Below, in pieces: positions 41,922 through 49,816 of a stretch of 64,000 bases of DNA (positions are counted from its first letter, which is position 1; each line of letters begins with the position of its first letter). Made by a program: the position numbers and the translations under genes. Below the pieces are notes generated by a model. The model did not search any database and was not told the origin of the DNA. It was given only the letters and a program-made list of their open reading frames with translations. This stretch comes from Collinsella sp. An2 (lineage in GTDB: Bacteria; Actinomycetota; Coriobacteriia; Coriobacteriales; Coriobacteriaceae): the NCBI RefSeq assembly GCF_002160065.1, contig NZ_NFJW01000008.1:52528-116527 (forward strand), given 5' to 3'.

Positions 41922-44675
41922 ATGGCCAAGGTTGAGAAGACCTACATGTTCACAGTAAACGGAATTACCCGCTCTACCAGCGAGAACAAGTCGCTTCTGC
42001 GCTATCTGCGCGACGACCTGCACATCCACTCTGCCAAGGATGGCTGCTCGGAGGGCGCGTGCGGCACCTGTACCGTTCTTGTCGATGACTGCGCGACAAA
42101 GGCCTGCGTGCTTACGACAAAGCTCGCGGATGGACGCTCCATCGTGACCGTCGAGGGGTTGCCCGAGCGCGAGCAGGAGGCCTTCGTGTACGCATTTGGC
42201 GCAGTGGGCGCCGTGCAGTGCGGCTTCTGCATTCCCGGCATGGTGATGTCCGGCGCGGCGCTCATCCACCGCGTGTCCGACCCCACCGAGGATGAGATCA
42301 AAGAGGCGATTCGCGGCAACGTGTGCCGCTGTACAGGCTACAAGAAGATCATCGAGGGCATCTCGCTGGCAGCCGCCGTGCTGCGCGGCGACGCCCAGAT
42401 CGACCCCGACCTGGAGCGCGGCGACGACTATGGTGTTGGTACGCGCGCCTTCCGCGTCGACGTGCGCCCGAAGGTGCTCGGATACGGCAGGTACCCCGAC
42501 GACATCGACGAGACGGACTTCCCCGACCTTGCGTACGCGAGTGCGGTGCGCTCCAAGTACCCGCGCGCCCGTATGCTGTCGATCGACACAGCGCGCGCCG
42601 AGGCGCTGCCGGGCGTCATCGCCGTGCTCACGGCAGCCGACGTGCCCGTGAACGAGGTGGGACATCTTATCTACGACTGGGACGTCATGATCGCCGAAGG
42701 CGATATCACCCGGTGCATGGGCGACGCCATCTGCCTGGTCGTGGCGGAGGACCCTGCCACGCTCGAGCGCGCGAAGAGGCTCGTGAAGGTCGACTACGAG
42801 GAGCTCGAGCCCGTGCGAAGCATCGCCGAGGCGCGGCGTCCGGACGCCCCACTCATCCATGACGGCTTTCTCGCGTTTGGCGAGCGCGTGAAGCTTGAGG
42901 ACAATATCTGCCAGAGCCGCCACGTGGTGCGCGGCGACGCTGCGACGGCGATTGCCAACGCGGCGCACGTGGTGACGCGCAGCTTTAGCACGCCGGCGAC
43001 CGAGCATGCATTTTTGGAGCCCGAGTGCGCGGTGGCGTTTCCCTATAAGAACGGCGTGAAGGTTCTTTCCACCGACCAGGGTGCCTACGATACGCGCAAG
43101 GAGTGCGCGCACATGCTCGGTTGGGACGACGAGCCGGAGCGTGTGGTCGTCGAGACCATGCTCGTGGGCGGCGGCTTCGGCGGCAAGGAGGATGTGAGCG
43201 TCCAGCATCTCGCCGCACTCGCTGCCTACAAGACCGGTCGTCCCGTGAAGTGCCGTCTCACGCGCCAGGAGTCCATCAACTTCCATCCGAAGCGCCACGC
43301 CATGGAGGGCACGTTCACGCTCGCGTGTGACGAAAACGGCATCTTTTGTGGCTTGGACTGCGAGATTAACTTCGATACCGGCGCGTATGCGAGCCTGTGC
43401 GGGCCGGTGCTGGAGCGTGCCTGCACCCATTCGGTGGGGCCGTACTGCTACCAGAACACCGACATTCGCGGCTACGGCTGGTACACCAACAACCCGCCGG
43501 CCGGCGCCTTCCGTGGGTTTGGCGTGTGCCAGAGCGAGTTCGCGCTCGAGATGCTTATCGACCTGTTGGCCAAGGAGGTTGGCATCTCGGCGTGGGAGAT
43601 TCGCTACCGCAACGCGATCGAGCCGGGCAAGGTTCTTCCCAACGGCCAGATTGCCGATTGCTCCACCGCGCTCAAGGAGACGCTCGAGGCGGTGCGCGAC
43701 GTGTACGAGGCGCATCCGGAGCGCGCGGGCATCGCCTGCGCTATGAAGAACGCCGGTGTGGGCGTGGGCTTGCCGGACAAGGGTCGCTGCAACATCCGCG
43801 TAGAGGACGGCGTGGCCGTGGTATGCTCGGCGACGAGCGATATCGGTCAGGGTTGCAACACGGTGTTTCTGCAGGATGTGGCCGAGGCGACCGGGCTGCC
43901 GCTGTCGCGCATCAAGAACGGCGAGTGCTCGACCGAGAACGCACCGGACTCCGGCACCACGTCTGGCTCACGCCAGACGGTCATCACCGGCGAGTCGGTC
44001 CGCGGTGCGGCACGCCTCATGCGCGACGCCATGTGCGCGGTCGAGCGTGGCGAGGCTGCCCCGACCGGGCCGGTATGTGCTGAGGGCGACGGCGTGACCT
44101 CGACGTATGCGGACGGCACGGTGAACGCCGGCTGGATCGATGACGCGCGGGCTGCCGACCCCGTGGCCGCGCTCGAGGCGCTGGAGGGCTGCGAGTTCGA
44201 CTACGTCTACTTCGAGCCGACCGACAAGCTGGGCGCGGACAAGCCGAATCCCAAGAGCCACGTGTGCTACGGCTTCGCTACGCACGTGGTCATTCTGGAC
44301 GACGAGGGCCGTGTGTCTGAGGTCTACGCGGCGCACGACTCGGGCCGCGTGGTGAACCCGATCTCCATCCAGGGACAGATTGAGGGCGGAGTGCTCATGG
44401 GCATGGGCTATGCGCTTACGGAGGACTTCCCCTGCAAGGATGGCGTGCCGCAGGTGAAGTTCGGCACACTGGGGCTCTTCCGTGCGCCGGACATTCCGGA
44501 CGTCCACGCCATCTACGTCGAGAAGGACGAGCTGCTGCCCGTGGCCTACGGCGCTAAGGGCATCGGCGAGATCGCGGCCATCCCGACGGCTCCTGCCGTG
44601 GCGGGCGCCTACTTTGTCTTCGATGGCGAGCTCAGGACAAAGCTGCCGCTGGAGCATACGTACTACCGTCCGTGA
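41922..44675 (+). CDS. Selenium-dependent xanthine dehydrogenase-type molybdenum hydroxylase (XdhD-like fusion)
   Basis: 917-residue cytoplasmic hydroxylase. Residues 1-165 hold two 2Fe-2S clusters: CSEGACGTCTVL, then CGFCIPGM and GNVCRCTGYKK. Residues ~175-917 are the aldehyde-oxidase/xanthine-dehydrogenase molybdopterin region, with VGGGFGGKEDVSVQHLAALA, PPAGAFRGFGVCQSEFALEM and the catalytic glutamate in VAYGAKGIGEIAAIPTAP. No FAD domain or separate FAD-subunit gene is present nearby. YqeB, YqeC and SelD in the window support a selenium-ligated cofactor. Oxidation of hypoxanthine/xanthine, or reduction of urate, is the expected reaction. GGAGG upstream. Confidence 0.93.
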   Translation: MAKVEKTYMFTVNGITRSTSENKSLLRYLRDDLHIHSAKDGCSEGACGTCTVLVDDCATKACVLTTKLADGRSIVTVEGLPEREQEAFVYAFGAVGAVQCGFCIPGMVMSGAALIHRVSDPTEDEIKEAIRGNVCRCTGYKKIIEGISLAAAVLRGDAQIDPDLERGDDYGVGTRAFRVDVRPKVLGYGRYPDDIDETDFPDLAYASAVRSKYPRARMLSIDTARAEALPGVIAVLTAADVPVNEVGHLIYDWDVMIAEGDITRCMGDAICLVVAEDPATLERAKRLVKVDYEELEPVRSIAEARRPDAPLIHDGFLAFGERVKLEDNICQSRHVVRGDAATAIANAAHVVTRSFSTPATEHAFLEPECAVAFPYKNGVKVLSTDQGAYDTRKECAHMLGWDDEPERVVVETMLVGGGFGGKEDVSVQHLAALAAYKTGRPVKCRLTRQESINFHPKRHAMEGTFTLACDENGIFCGLDCEINFDTGAYASLCGPVLERACTHSVGPYCYQNTDIRGYGWYTNNPPAGAFRGFGVCQSEFALEMLIDLLAKEVGISAWEIRYRNAIEPGKVLPNGQIADCSTALKETLEAVRDVYEAHPERAGIACAMKNAGVGVGLPDKGRCNIRVEDGVAVVCSATSDIGQGCNTVFLQDVAEATGLPLSRIKNGECSTENAPDSGTTSGSRQTVITGESVRGAARLMRDAMCAVERGEAAPTGPVCAEGDGVTSTYADGTVNAGWIDDARAADPVAALEALEGCEFDYVYFEPTDKLGADKPNPKSHVCYGFATHVVILDDEGRVSEVYAAHDSGRVVNPISIQGQIEGGVLMGMGYALTEDFPCKDGVPQVKFGTLGLFRAPDIPDVHAIYVEKDELLPVAYGAKGIGEIAAIPTAPAVAGAYFVFDGELRTKLPLEHTYYRP

Positions 44676-44769
44676 CGGCCCTTTCTTCGCTGCTCGTAAC
44701 CGGCCCTTTCTCTGCTGACTGCGATGGCTCCTTTGCGCCAGGTCGAGGAATGAGGCCGCTGCGTTCTGC

Positions 44770-44893
44770 AGCAATCCACACGCTTGGGTATTGAGACCGC
44801 TGCGTACTGTAGCAATCCACACGCTCAAGGCCTGTTTAGAGGGGCCTTTCCGTGTGGATTGCTACAATTCTCTCAACTGGCGTGTGGATTGCA
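44770..44893. repeat. Convergent paired repeats of AGCAATCCACACG
   Basis: Two direct copies of AGCAATCCACACGC (44770, 44811) face two inverted copies (CGTGTGGATTGCT at 44851, GCGTGTGGATTGC at 44880). The first two share about 30 bp of wider similarity. A CAAGGCC/GGCCTTT hairpin (44826-44849) lies between the arms. It sits in the 443-base gap 44676-45118, which otherwise shows a GGCCCTTTCT direct repeat and no gene. Confidence 0.65.
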
Positions 44894-45118
44894 GCAAATT
44901 ACATCACCGTATCGAACCCCGACGTCGAACCCCCTCGCCTACAATTGACTCAAACGGCAGACGACCGTGTGCATCTGCCTTCTGCGAAGCTCGACTGCAT
45001 ATTCAAGTGCGAGACTATTCCCTCGTATTACGGCGCGCTGGAGAGCGTGATAGGAGTCTACTGCCTCACAGATGCCAAGACGGACAGGCAAAACTAATGG
45101 CATAGAAACGGAGTGCCC

Positions 45119-45556
45119 ATGTACGAGAGTCTGACCAGATTCATCCCGCTCGTCGAGGGCGACGAGACGTACGGCGTATGGTTCTTCGACCATGAGCATA
45201 CTGGAACGATGGATGATCCCAAACAGATGCCTTATGTCGAGTACGGCCGCTTGGCAATCGACGTCGAGGACGCGATTTATGCCTTCGTCAACGACCATGA
45301 AGAGTTCGGCCTCAGGCACTACGGAGACATCCTTGAGCGCAACGGGTTGAAGTGGGGGATTGAATCCATGGAGGCGGCCGATGTCTCGGCGCTCGACGGC
45401 AGGGCTGTGATGGCATTGCTTGTGGGTGCTGTGCGAGCGGAGCGGTTTTGCGACGGCGCGCTGCTGCGCTTTTTCCAGACGGGTTGTATCGCGCGCTGGC
45501 TTCGGCGGTTGCAGGAGCTTGATGACAACCGGGGCGCCCCGGCGTCCCGCGCCTAA
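45119..45556 (+). CDS. DUF6508 protein
   Basis: 145-residue protein of the DUF6508 family, function unknown. The conserved core is present: GDILERNGLKWGIESMEAAD followed by VSALDGRAVMALLVGAVRAE and RFCDGALLRFFQTGCIARWL. No signal or membrane segment. ATG 45119 has ACGGAG five bases upstream (GTG 45113 is an alternative). The ADP-ribosylglycohydrolase gene starts 22 bases after, so they are probably cotranscribed. Family naming is by recognition of the motif; I could not test it. Confidence 0.75.
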   Translation: MYESLTRFIPLVEGDETYGVWFFDHEHTGTMDDPKQMPYVEYGRLAIDVEDAIYAFVNDHEEFGLRHYGDILERNGLKWGIESMEAADVSALDGRAVMALLVGAVRAERFCDGALLRFFQTGCIARWLRRLQELDDNRGAPASRA

Positions 45557-45578
45557 TGTGGTTTGATAGGAGGGTCGT

Positions 45579-46361
45579 ATGAACGACACGCTTAAGGGCA
45601 TGGTGTACGGACTGGCGGTGGGCGACGCGCTGGGCGTGCCCTACGAGTTTTGCGATCGCGATACGTTTACGTGCACCGGCATGACGGGCGGTGGTACATG
45701 GAGACAACCCGCCGGGACCTGGTCGGACGATACGAGCATGACGTTGGCCACGATGGACTCGATTGCGGATTGCGGTGGGGTCGATATCGACGACATGCGC
45801 GAGAAGTTCCGAGCATGGGCGCACGGCGACGCGTACACCTGCAACGGCGAGACGTTCGACATCGGCAACACCACGCGGGAGGCGCTGCGCTTGGGCCGCG
45901 GACTGGATGACGAATACAGCAACGGGAACGGTTCGCTCATGCGCATTCTGCCCCTAGCGTTTGTGCCGGGCGTAACCGTCGAGGAGGTAGAAGCTGTCTC
46001 TGCCATCACGCATGCCCATCGTTTCTCGCAGGCATGCTGCTGGGAGCTCGTGACAGATGCTATCCGACTCATCGACGGCGAGGCGCCAGCGCATTCCGAT
46101 CTGCAACGAGACGAGATTCGCTCGGGCGGGTACGTGGGCGACACGCTCGCGGCGGCCCGTTGGTGTGTTGGCACGGCGAGCAGCTATGCTGAGGCGGTGC
46201 TTTTGGCGGTGAACTTGGGTGGGGACACCGATACCACGGCGGCTGTCGCCGGCGGCTTGGCGGGCATCGTGTGGGGGTATGACGCCATACCGGAGGCGTG
46301 GCTTGCCGCTCTGAGGAACAAGGATGAGATCGAGCGCGTGCTGAGCAGGTGGCCATTCTAG
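45579..46361 (+). CDS. ADP-ribosylglycohydrolase family protein
   Basis: 260-residue ADP-ribosyl hydrolase (ARH/DraG superfamily) that removes ADP-ribose from proteins or nucleic acids using two Mg2+. Metal ligands are visible: GLAVGDALGVPYEF, the TWSDDTSM motif (Thr-Asp-Asp), and the C-terminal NLGGDTDTTAAVAGGLAGI. AGGAGG precedes ATG 45579. It is partnered with DUF6508, and no DarT-, macro- or nitrogenase-related gene is seen. The target is unknown. Confidence 0.92.
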   Translation: MNDTLKGMVYGLAVGDALGVPYEFCDRDTFTCTGMTGGGTWRQPAGTWSDDTSMTLATMDSIADCGGVDIDDMREKFRAWAHGDAYTCNGETFDIGNTTREALRLGRGLDDEYSNGNGSLMRILPLAFVPGVTVEEVEAVSAITHAHRFSQACCWELVTDAIRLIDGEAPAHSDLQRDEIRSGGYVGDTLAAARWCVGTASSYAEAVLLAVNLGGDTDTTAAVAGGLAGIVWGYDAIPEAWLAALRNKDEIERVLSRWPF

Positions 46362-46517
46362 GCTTTCTGTCCGTTGCCGCAGGCTACCGGGTTATCGGAC
46401 GGGAAGAGAGCGCCGTGCCAGTTCGGTGCCAGCTCACCCCAGAGGCCCTTGGCAACGTTGTGCCGGGCGGGGGACTGAGGGGTCCCTGCCAAAGTATGCG
46501 TCTCTTCGCCGTCTTGC

Positions 46518-47252
46518 TCAGTCCGTTCGATCCGCCAGATTCGTGTAGAGCGACATCGTTTGGAAGCGCTTGTTCATGAAGTCATCGCCATAGTGCTGGT
46601 CGAAGTAGATCTGCACCGGCGTCTGGGGCACCTCGCCGGCGCTTCGCTGATACCAGCAGTTAAACGCGCCCACCGTGGTGATCGCGTCTGCAACAAGGAA
46701 GGCGAAGACAACAGCCGCGACAGGCCGACGCAGCCGCTTGGGCACAATATCCGAGAGACGTACCACGCGGGGAAGCAGGTAGCGGATCCAGACAAGGCCG
46801 ATTAGGCCCCAAACCACAGCCATGCCCAGGCAGGTATGGTCGCCAATGTTGAACGGCTGCCCTCGGTAGCTCCACGCCACGATTCCGAAGGCACTCTCCC
46901 AAAACCATCCTGCTATGTATTCGAAGGTGGCGCCCGTGGCGGCGGAAATGAGAAAGATTGCCAGATTGGGAAGGGCGGCGCAGCGGTTGAGCAGCAGCGT
47001 GAGAATCACGGCGCCCGCACCGTAGATGGGGGAGAACGGTCCCCAAACGAAGCCGGCGCGGTTCTTCCACATATGGTCGATGGGGTAGCTGACCAGCGTC
47101 TCGATGAAAAGCCCGGCAACGCTGCAGATGACAAACGTCCACACGAGCCGATAGAACGAGAGCCGAACGAAGCGGTCACGCGTCTCTGTGGCGGCCCGCT
47201 GCGTCGCGGCTGCGCTCTGACGTGAAGTGAGAAGGTCCGAAATAGTGGTCAT
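46518..47252 (-). CDS. Putative ABC transporter permease family membrane protein
   Basis: 244-residue polytopic protein matching the putative ABC transporter permease family (DUF1113-like). FVICSVAGLFIETLVSYPID, FVWGPFSPIYGAGAVILTLL and FEYIAGWFWESAFGIVAW contain the family residues. About six helices. No ATPase gene is linked. It converges on the ADP-ribosylglycohydrolase gene; the 156-base gap 46362-46517 shows no clear terminator. Function unknown. Confidence 0.85.
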   Translation of the reverse strand: MTTISDLLTSRQSAAATQRAATETRDRFVRLSFYRLVWTFVICSVAGLFIETLVSYPIDHMWKNRAGFVWGPFSPIYGAGAVILTLLLNRCAALPNLAIFLISAATGATFEYIAGWFWESAFGIVAWSYRGQPFNIGDHTCLGMAVVWGLIGLVWIRYLLPRVVRLSDIVPKRLRRPVAAVVFAFLVADAITTVGAFNCWYQRSAGEVPQTPVQIYFDQHYGDDFMNKRFQTMSLYTNLADRTD

Positions 47253-47291
47253 GGCGATGAGAAGGGTCGAGGGCGGATAGGATCGTTTGGG

Positions 47292-47777
47292 TTATTCGAA
47301 GTGGTCGTCTGGGAGGTACTTCGCAAACGGGCCCCGCCGCGAGGAGTCGACGGGCGCAATGCCGAGTGCATAGAAGAGGCCAAACATCATGATGAGAATC
47401 GGTGCGGCCATGGAGACGTACACCACGACGACTATGGGAAGCTCGAAGACGCTGGTCATAGAGGGAGCAAACGAGGGGATGGCCGCCAGGACAAAGAGGA
47501 CGAGCGCGAGGATGGCGAGCACGCGCAGGACAAGTCTTGACGTACGACCTATTTCAATCTTCTTGAAGAAGACGAGCAACAGGCCCAGCACCACGCCCAT
47601 GGCGTAAAGCAGCAAGGGTGCGGCGAGCACGGTGCCCGCCTGAGCGACCGGAGAGCTGGCGACGAGCGTCGCGACCTGGTCGGCGTCGGTGAGGTGATAC
47701 CAGGCTAGAAACGCCGTCGTGCCAAACACGATTGCAGCCCAGACGATAAAGTTCACGATGAACGAGGTCTTCTTCAT
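47292..47777 (-). CDS. Hypothetical membrane protein
   Basis: 161 residues with about four helices: FIVNFIVWAAIVFGTTAFLA, AQAGTVLAAPLLLYAMGVVL with GLLLVFF, LRVLAILALVLFVLAAIPSF, and VVVYVSMAAPILIMMFGLFY. Short charged loops and a hydrophilic C terminus. GGAGAAACC precedes ATG 47777. It reads towards the DUF1113-like gene 40 bases on and may be cotranscribed with it. I do not recognise a family. Confidence 0.75.
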   Translation of the reverse strand: MKKTSFIVNFIVWAAIVFGTTAFLAWYHLTDADQVATLVASSPVAQAGTVLAAPLLLYAMGVVLGLLLVFFKKIEIGRTSRLVLRVLAILALVLFVLAAIPSFAPSMTSVFELPIVVVVYVSMAAPILIMMFGLFYALGIAPVDSSRRGPFAKYLPDDHFE

Positions 47778-47967
47778 GTGGTTTCTCCTTTGTGGCGGGC
47801 GAGGTCACGCGGGCAGCGCCTCGCAGCAACGCTCACCATTATACCCACGGTCGCGACGGGTATTTTGTCCCCTGTGGTCGAGTTGCTATCATGGGCGGGT
47901 TGCACCGACCGGGCCCGCCGGAGTCGTTTGGCGCGGTCATACATCGATGTCGTCTGGAAGGTCTGCC

Positions 47968-49155
47968 ATGCCTGTTGGGTTGCTCCCCATCATCTATCTT
48001 GCGTTCATCAGTCTGGGTCTGCCCGACTCTGCCATAGGCTCTGCCTGGCCGGTGATGTCGGCCGACCTGCACGCTGGCATCTCATGGGTGGGCGGCATCA
48101 CCATGATCATCTCGTTGGGGACGATCTTTTCGAGCTTCATGTCGGTGCGCGTGGTCGAGCGCCTGGGTACCGGCAAAGTTACCGTGCTGAGCGTGGTGCT
48201 CACGGCAGCGGCCCTTGTGGGGTTCTCGCTTGCAGGGGAGTTCTGGCAGCTCTGCGTGCTTGCGGTGCCCTATGGACTTGGAGCGGGCGCCGTCGACGCC
48301 GCGCTGAACTCGTACGTTGCCGTACATTACGAGTCCCAGCACATGAATTGGCTGCACTGCATGTGGGGTGTGGGGGCAAGCGCGGGACCGCTCATCATGG
48401 CGCAATGCTTGGCTGGCGCGGGGTGGTCTCAGGGTTTTCTCGTGTTGGGCGGTATCCAAGTCGCCATCGCCGTGGTGCTTACGCTCTCGCTTCCACTGTG
48501 GCGCGATCGCAAGCTTCCGAGCCCGGGTACCGAAACGTTGGAGCACCGCTCGCACAAGACGCGGCGCGAACTTCTGCAGGTCGAAGGGGTCCTGCCGGTT
48601 CTCATCTGCTTCTTTTGCTACTGCGCTCTTGAGGGAACCTGCGGGACATGGGCCGCAACTTATTTCACGTTGGGGCGTGGGATCGACGCCGGCGTTGCCG
48701 CTGGTTGGGCGTCGCTGTTCTTCATTGGAATCACCGCCGGGCGTGCGGTGAGCGGGTTCATCTCCATGAAGGTGCGCGAGCACAACATGATTCGGCTGGG
48801 TCAGGTCTTAATCGCACTTGGCCTTATCGCCGTCATGCTGCCGGGACAGGATGCGCTGCTCATGCCGGGGCTCGTGCTGCTGGGCGTAGGGTGCGCCCCC
48901 ATCTATCCCTCGATTATCCATGCGACGCCTGCTCGCTTTGGAGACGATGTGGCGCTTGAGCTCACCGGCATGCAGATGGCTTTCGCCAACATCGGCTCGC
49001 TGCTTATGTCGCCGTTCTTCGGCGTTATCGCGCAGAATGTGGATGTGCGGCTGTACCCTGTCTACCTTGGTGCGCTGCTCGTCGTCATGGTGTGCTCGGC
49101 CGAGATCCTCAACCGAGTCATGCGTCGCAAGCGCCTGGCCGCTTCGGTTCGTTGA
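47968..49155 (+). CDS. MFS transporter
   Basis: Major facilitator of about 395 residues with 12 helices, of the FucP/YbjJ-like branch. LLPIIYLAFISLGLPDSAIG opens it, MSVRVVERLGTGKVTVLSVV holds the loop 2-3 motif, and GITAGRAVSGFISMKVREHN the equivalent of loop 8-9. GGAAGG lies six bases before ATG 47968. Substrate unknown; such proteins often carry sugars. Divergent from the minus-strand membrane gene, convergent with the glycosyltransferase across the repeat array. Confidence 0.9.
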   Translation: MPVGLLPIIYLAFISLGLPDSAIGSAWPVMSADLHAGISWVGGITMIISLGTIFSSFMSVRVVERLGTGKVTVLSVVLTAAALVGFSLAGEFWQLCVLAVPYGLGAGAVDAALNSYVAVHYESQHMNWLHCMWGVGASAGPLIMAQCLAGAGWSQGFLVLGGIQVAIAVVLTLSLPLWRDRKLPSPGTETLEHRSHKTRRELLQVEGVLPVLICFFCYCALEGTCGTWAATYFTLGRGIDAGVAAGWASLFFIGITAGRAVSGFISMKVREHNMIRLGQVLIALGLIAVMLPGQDALLMPGLVLLGVGCAPIYPSIIHATPARFGDDVALELTGMQMAFANIGSLLMSPFFGVIAQNVDVRLYPVYLGALLVVMVCSAEILNRVMRRKRLAASVR

Positions 49156-49193
49156 GAGATTCCGTTTGAGGTGCATAGGCCGGCCTCGGGATA

Positions 49194-49721
49194 GCTTTGG
49201 CCAACCATGCTGGCCGGCTTCAGGCTGCCTTGGCCTGTCCAGGAAATCGTCCGCACCCCCGCTTCAGACCGGCTTTGGTCATCCATGCCGTCGGCTTCAG
49301 ATTGGCTTTGGTCAAAAGGGCCTTCGCTTGGGTGCGCGTGCATCGTTGGGGCGGGACCGCTGGTCAAAAAGCAGCTCCGCTGGGCAGCGCTGTTGTTGGC
49401 GATGGACTCTCGTGGTCAAAATGCCTGTCCGCTGGGTATGGCGAGCCTTTTCGCGAGCGCTTGCGTGGTCAATTAAGCTGCGTGCTGGGCATAATCGTGG
49501 GTTTGGTAGGGTGTTCGTCGACCGACTTATGCCGCGGACATGCCCAGCCAAGGGCCTAATTGACCAAGCGGAGGACATCGGCGCGTCGCCTATGCCCAGC
49601 GGGCGAGAGATTTGACCAGAAGGCTCCCGGGCCCATGCGCCTATGCCCAGCGGGCAGGCAAAATGACCAGCAGGCATGCCGGCTGGGGATGGCCTTGCCC
49701 AGCGCACAAGAAATGTGACCA
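49194..49721. repeat. Two-armed array of ~52-bp repeats in a convergent gap
   Basis: Left arm: TGGTCA cores at 49276, 49309, 49361, 49413 and 49466 (the last four 52-53 bp apart), each followed after about 12 bases by CGCTGGGCA or a variant; a decayed copy starts near 49194. Right arm: inverted TGACCA cores at 49561, 49613, 49664 and 49716 (51-52 bp apart), each preceded by TGCCCAGCG. The array fills most of the 661-base gap 49156-49816 between two converging genes. No ORF or promoter is convincing there. Confidence 0.78.
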
Positions 49722-49816
49722 GGGGGAGCCGCCGGCCCGTGCTTGCCCGTGCACCTCGCGTGGCTTGTCCGACCTCTGCATGAGGCGCGCGCGATCAGGC
49801 CCAGCGTTAAGGTGTC

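Noticed and set aside
44770..44893. CRISPR array
   Set aside because: Only four short copies in two orientations with unequal spacing and no cas genes.
44770..44893. DnaA-box cluster or secondary origin
   Set aside because: The motif CAATCCACA differs from TTATCCACA at two positions, and no dnaA/dnaN or AT-rich unwinding region is nearby.
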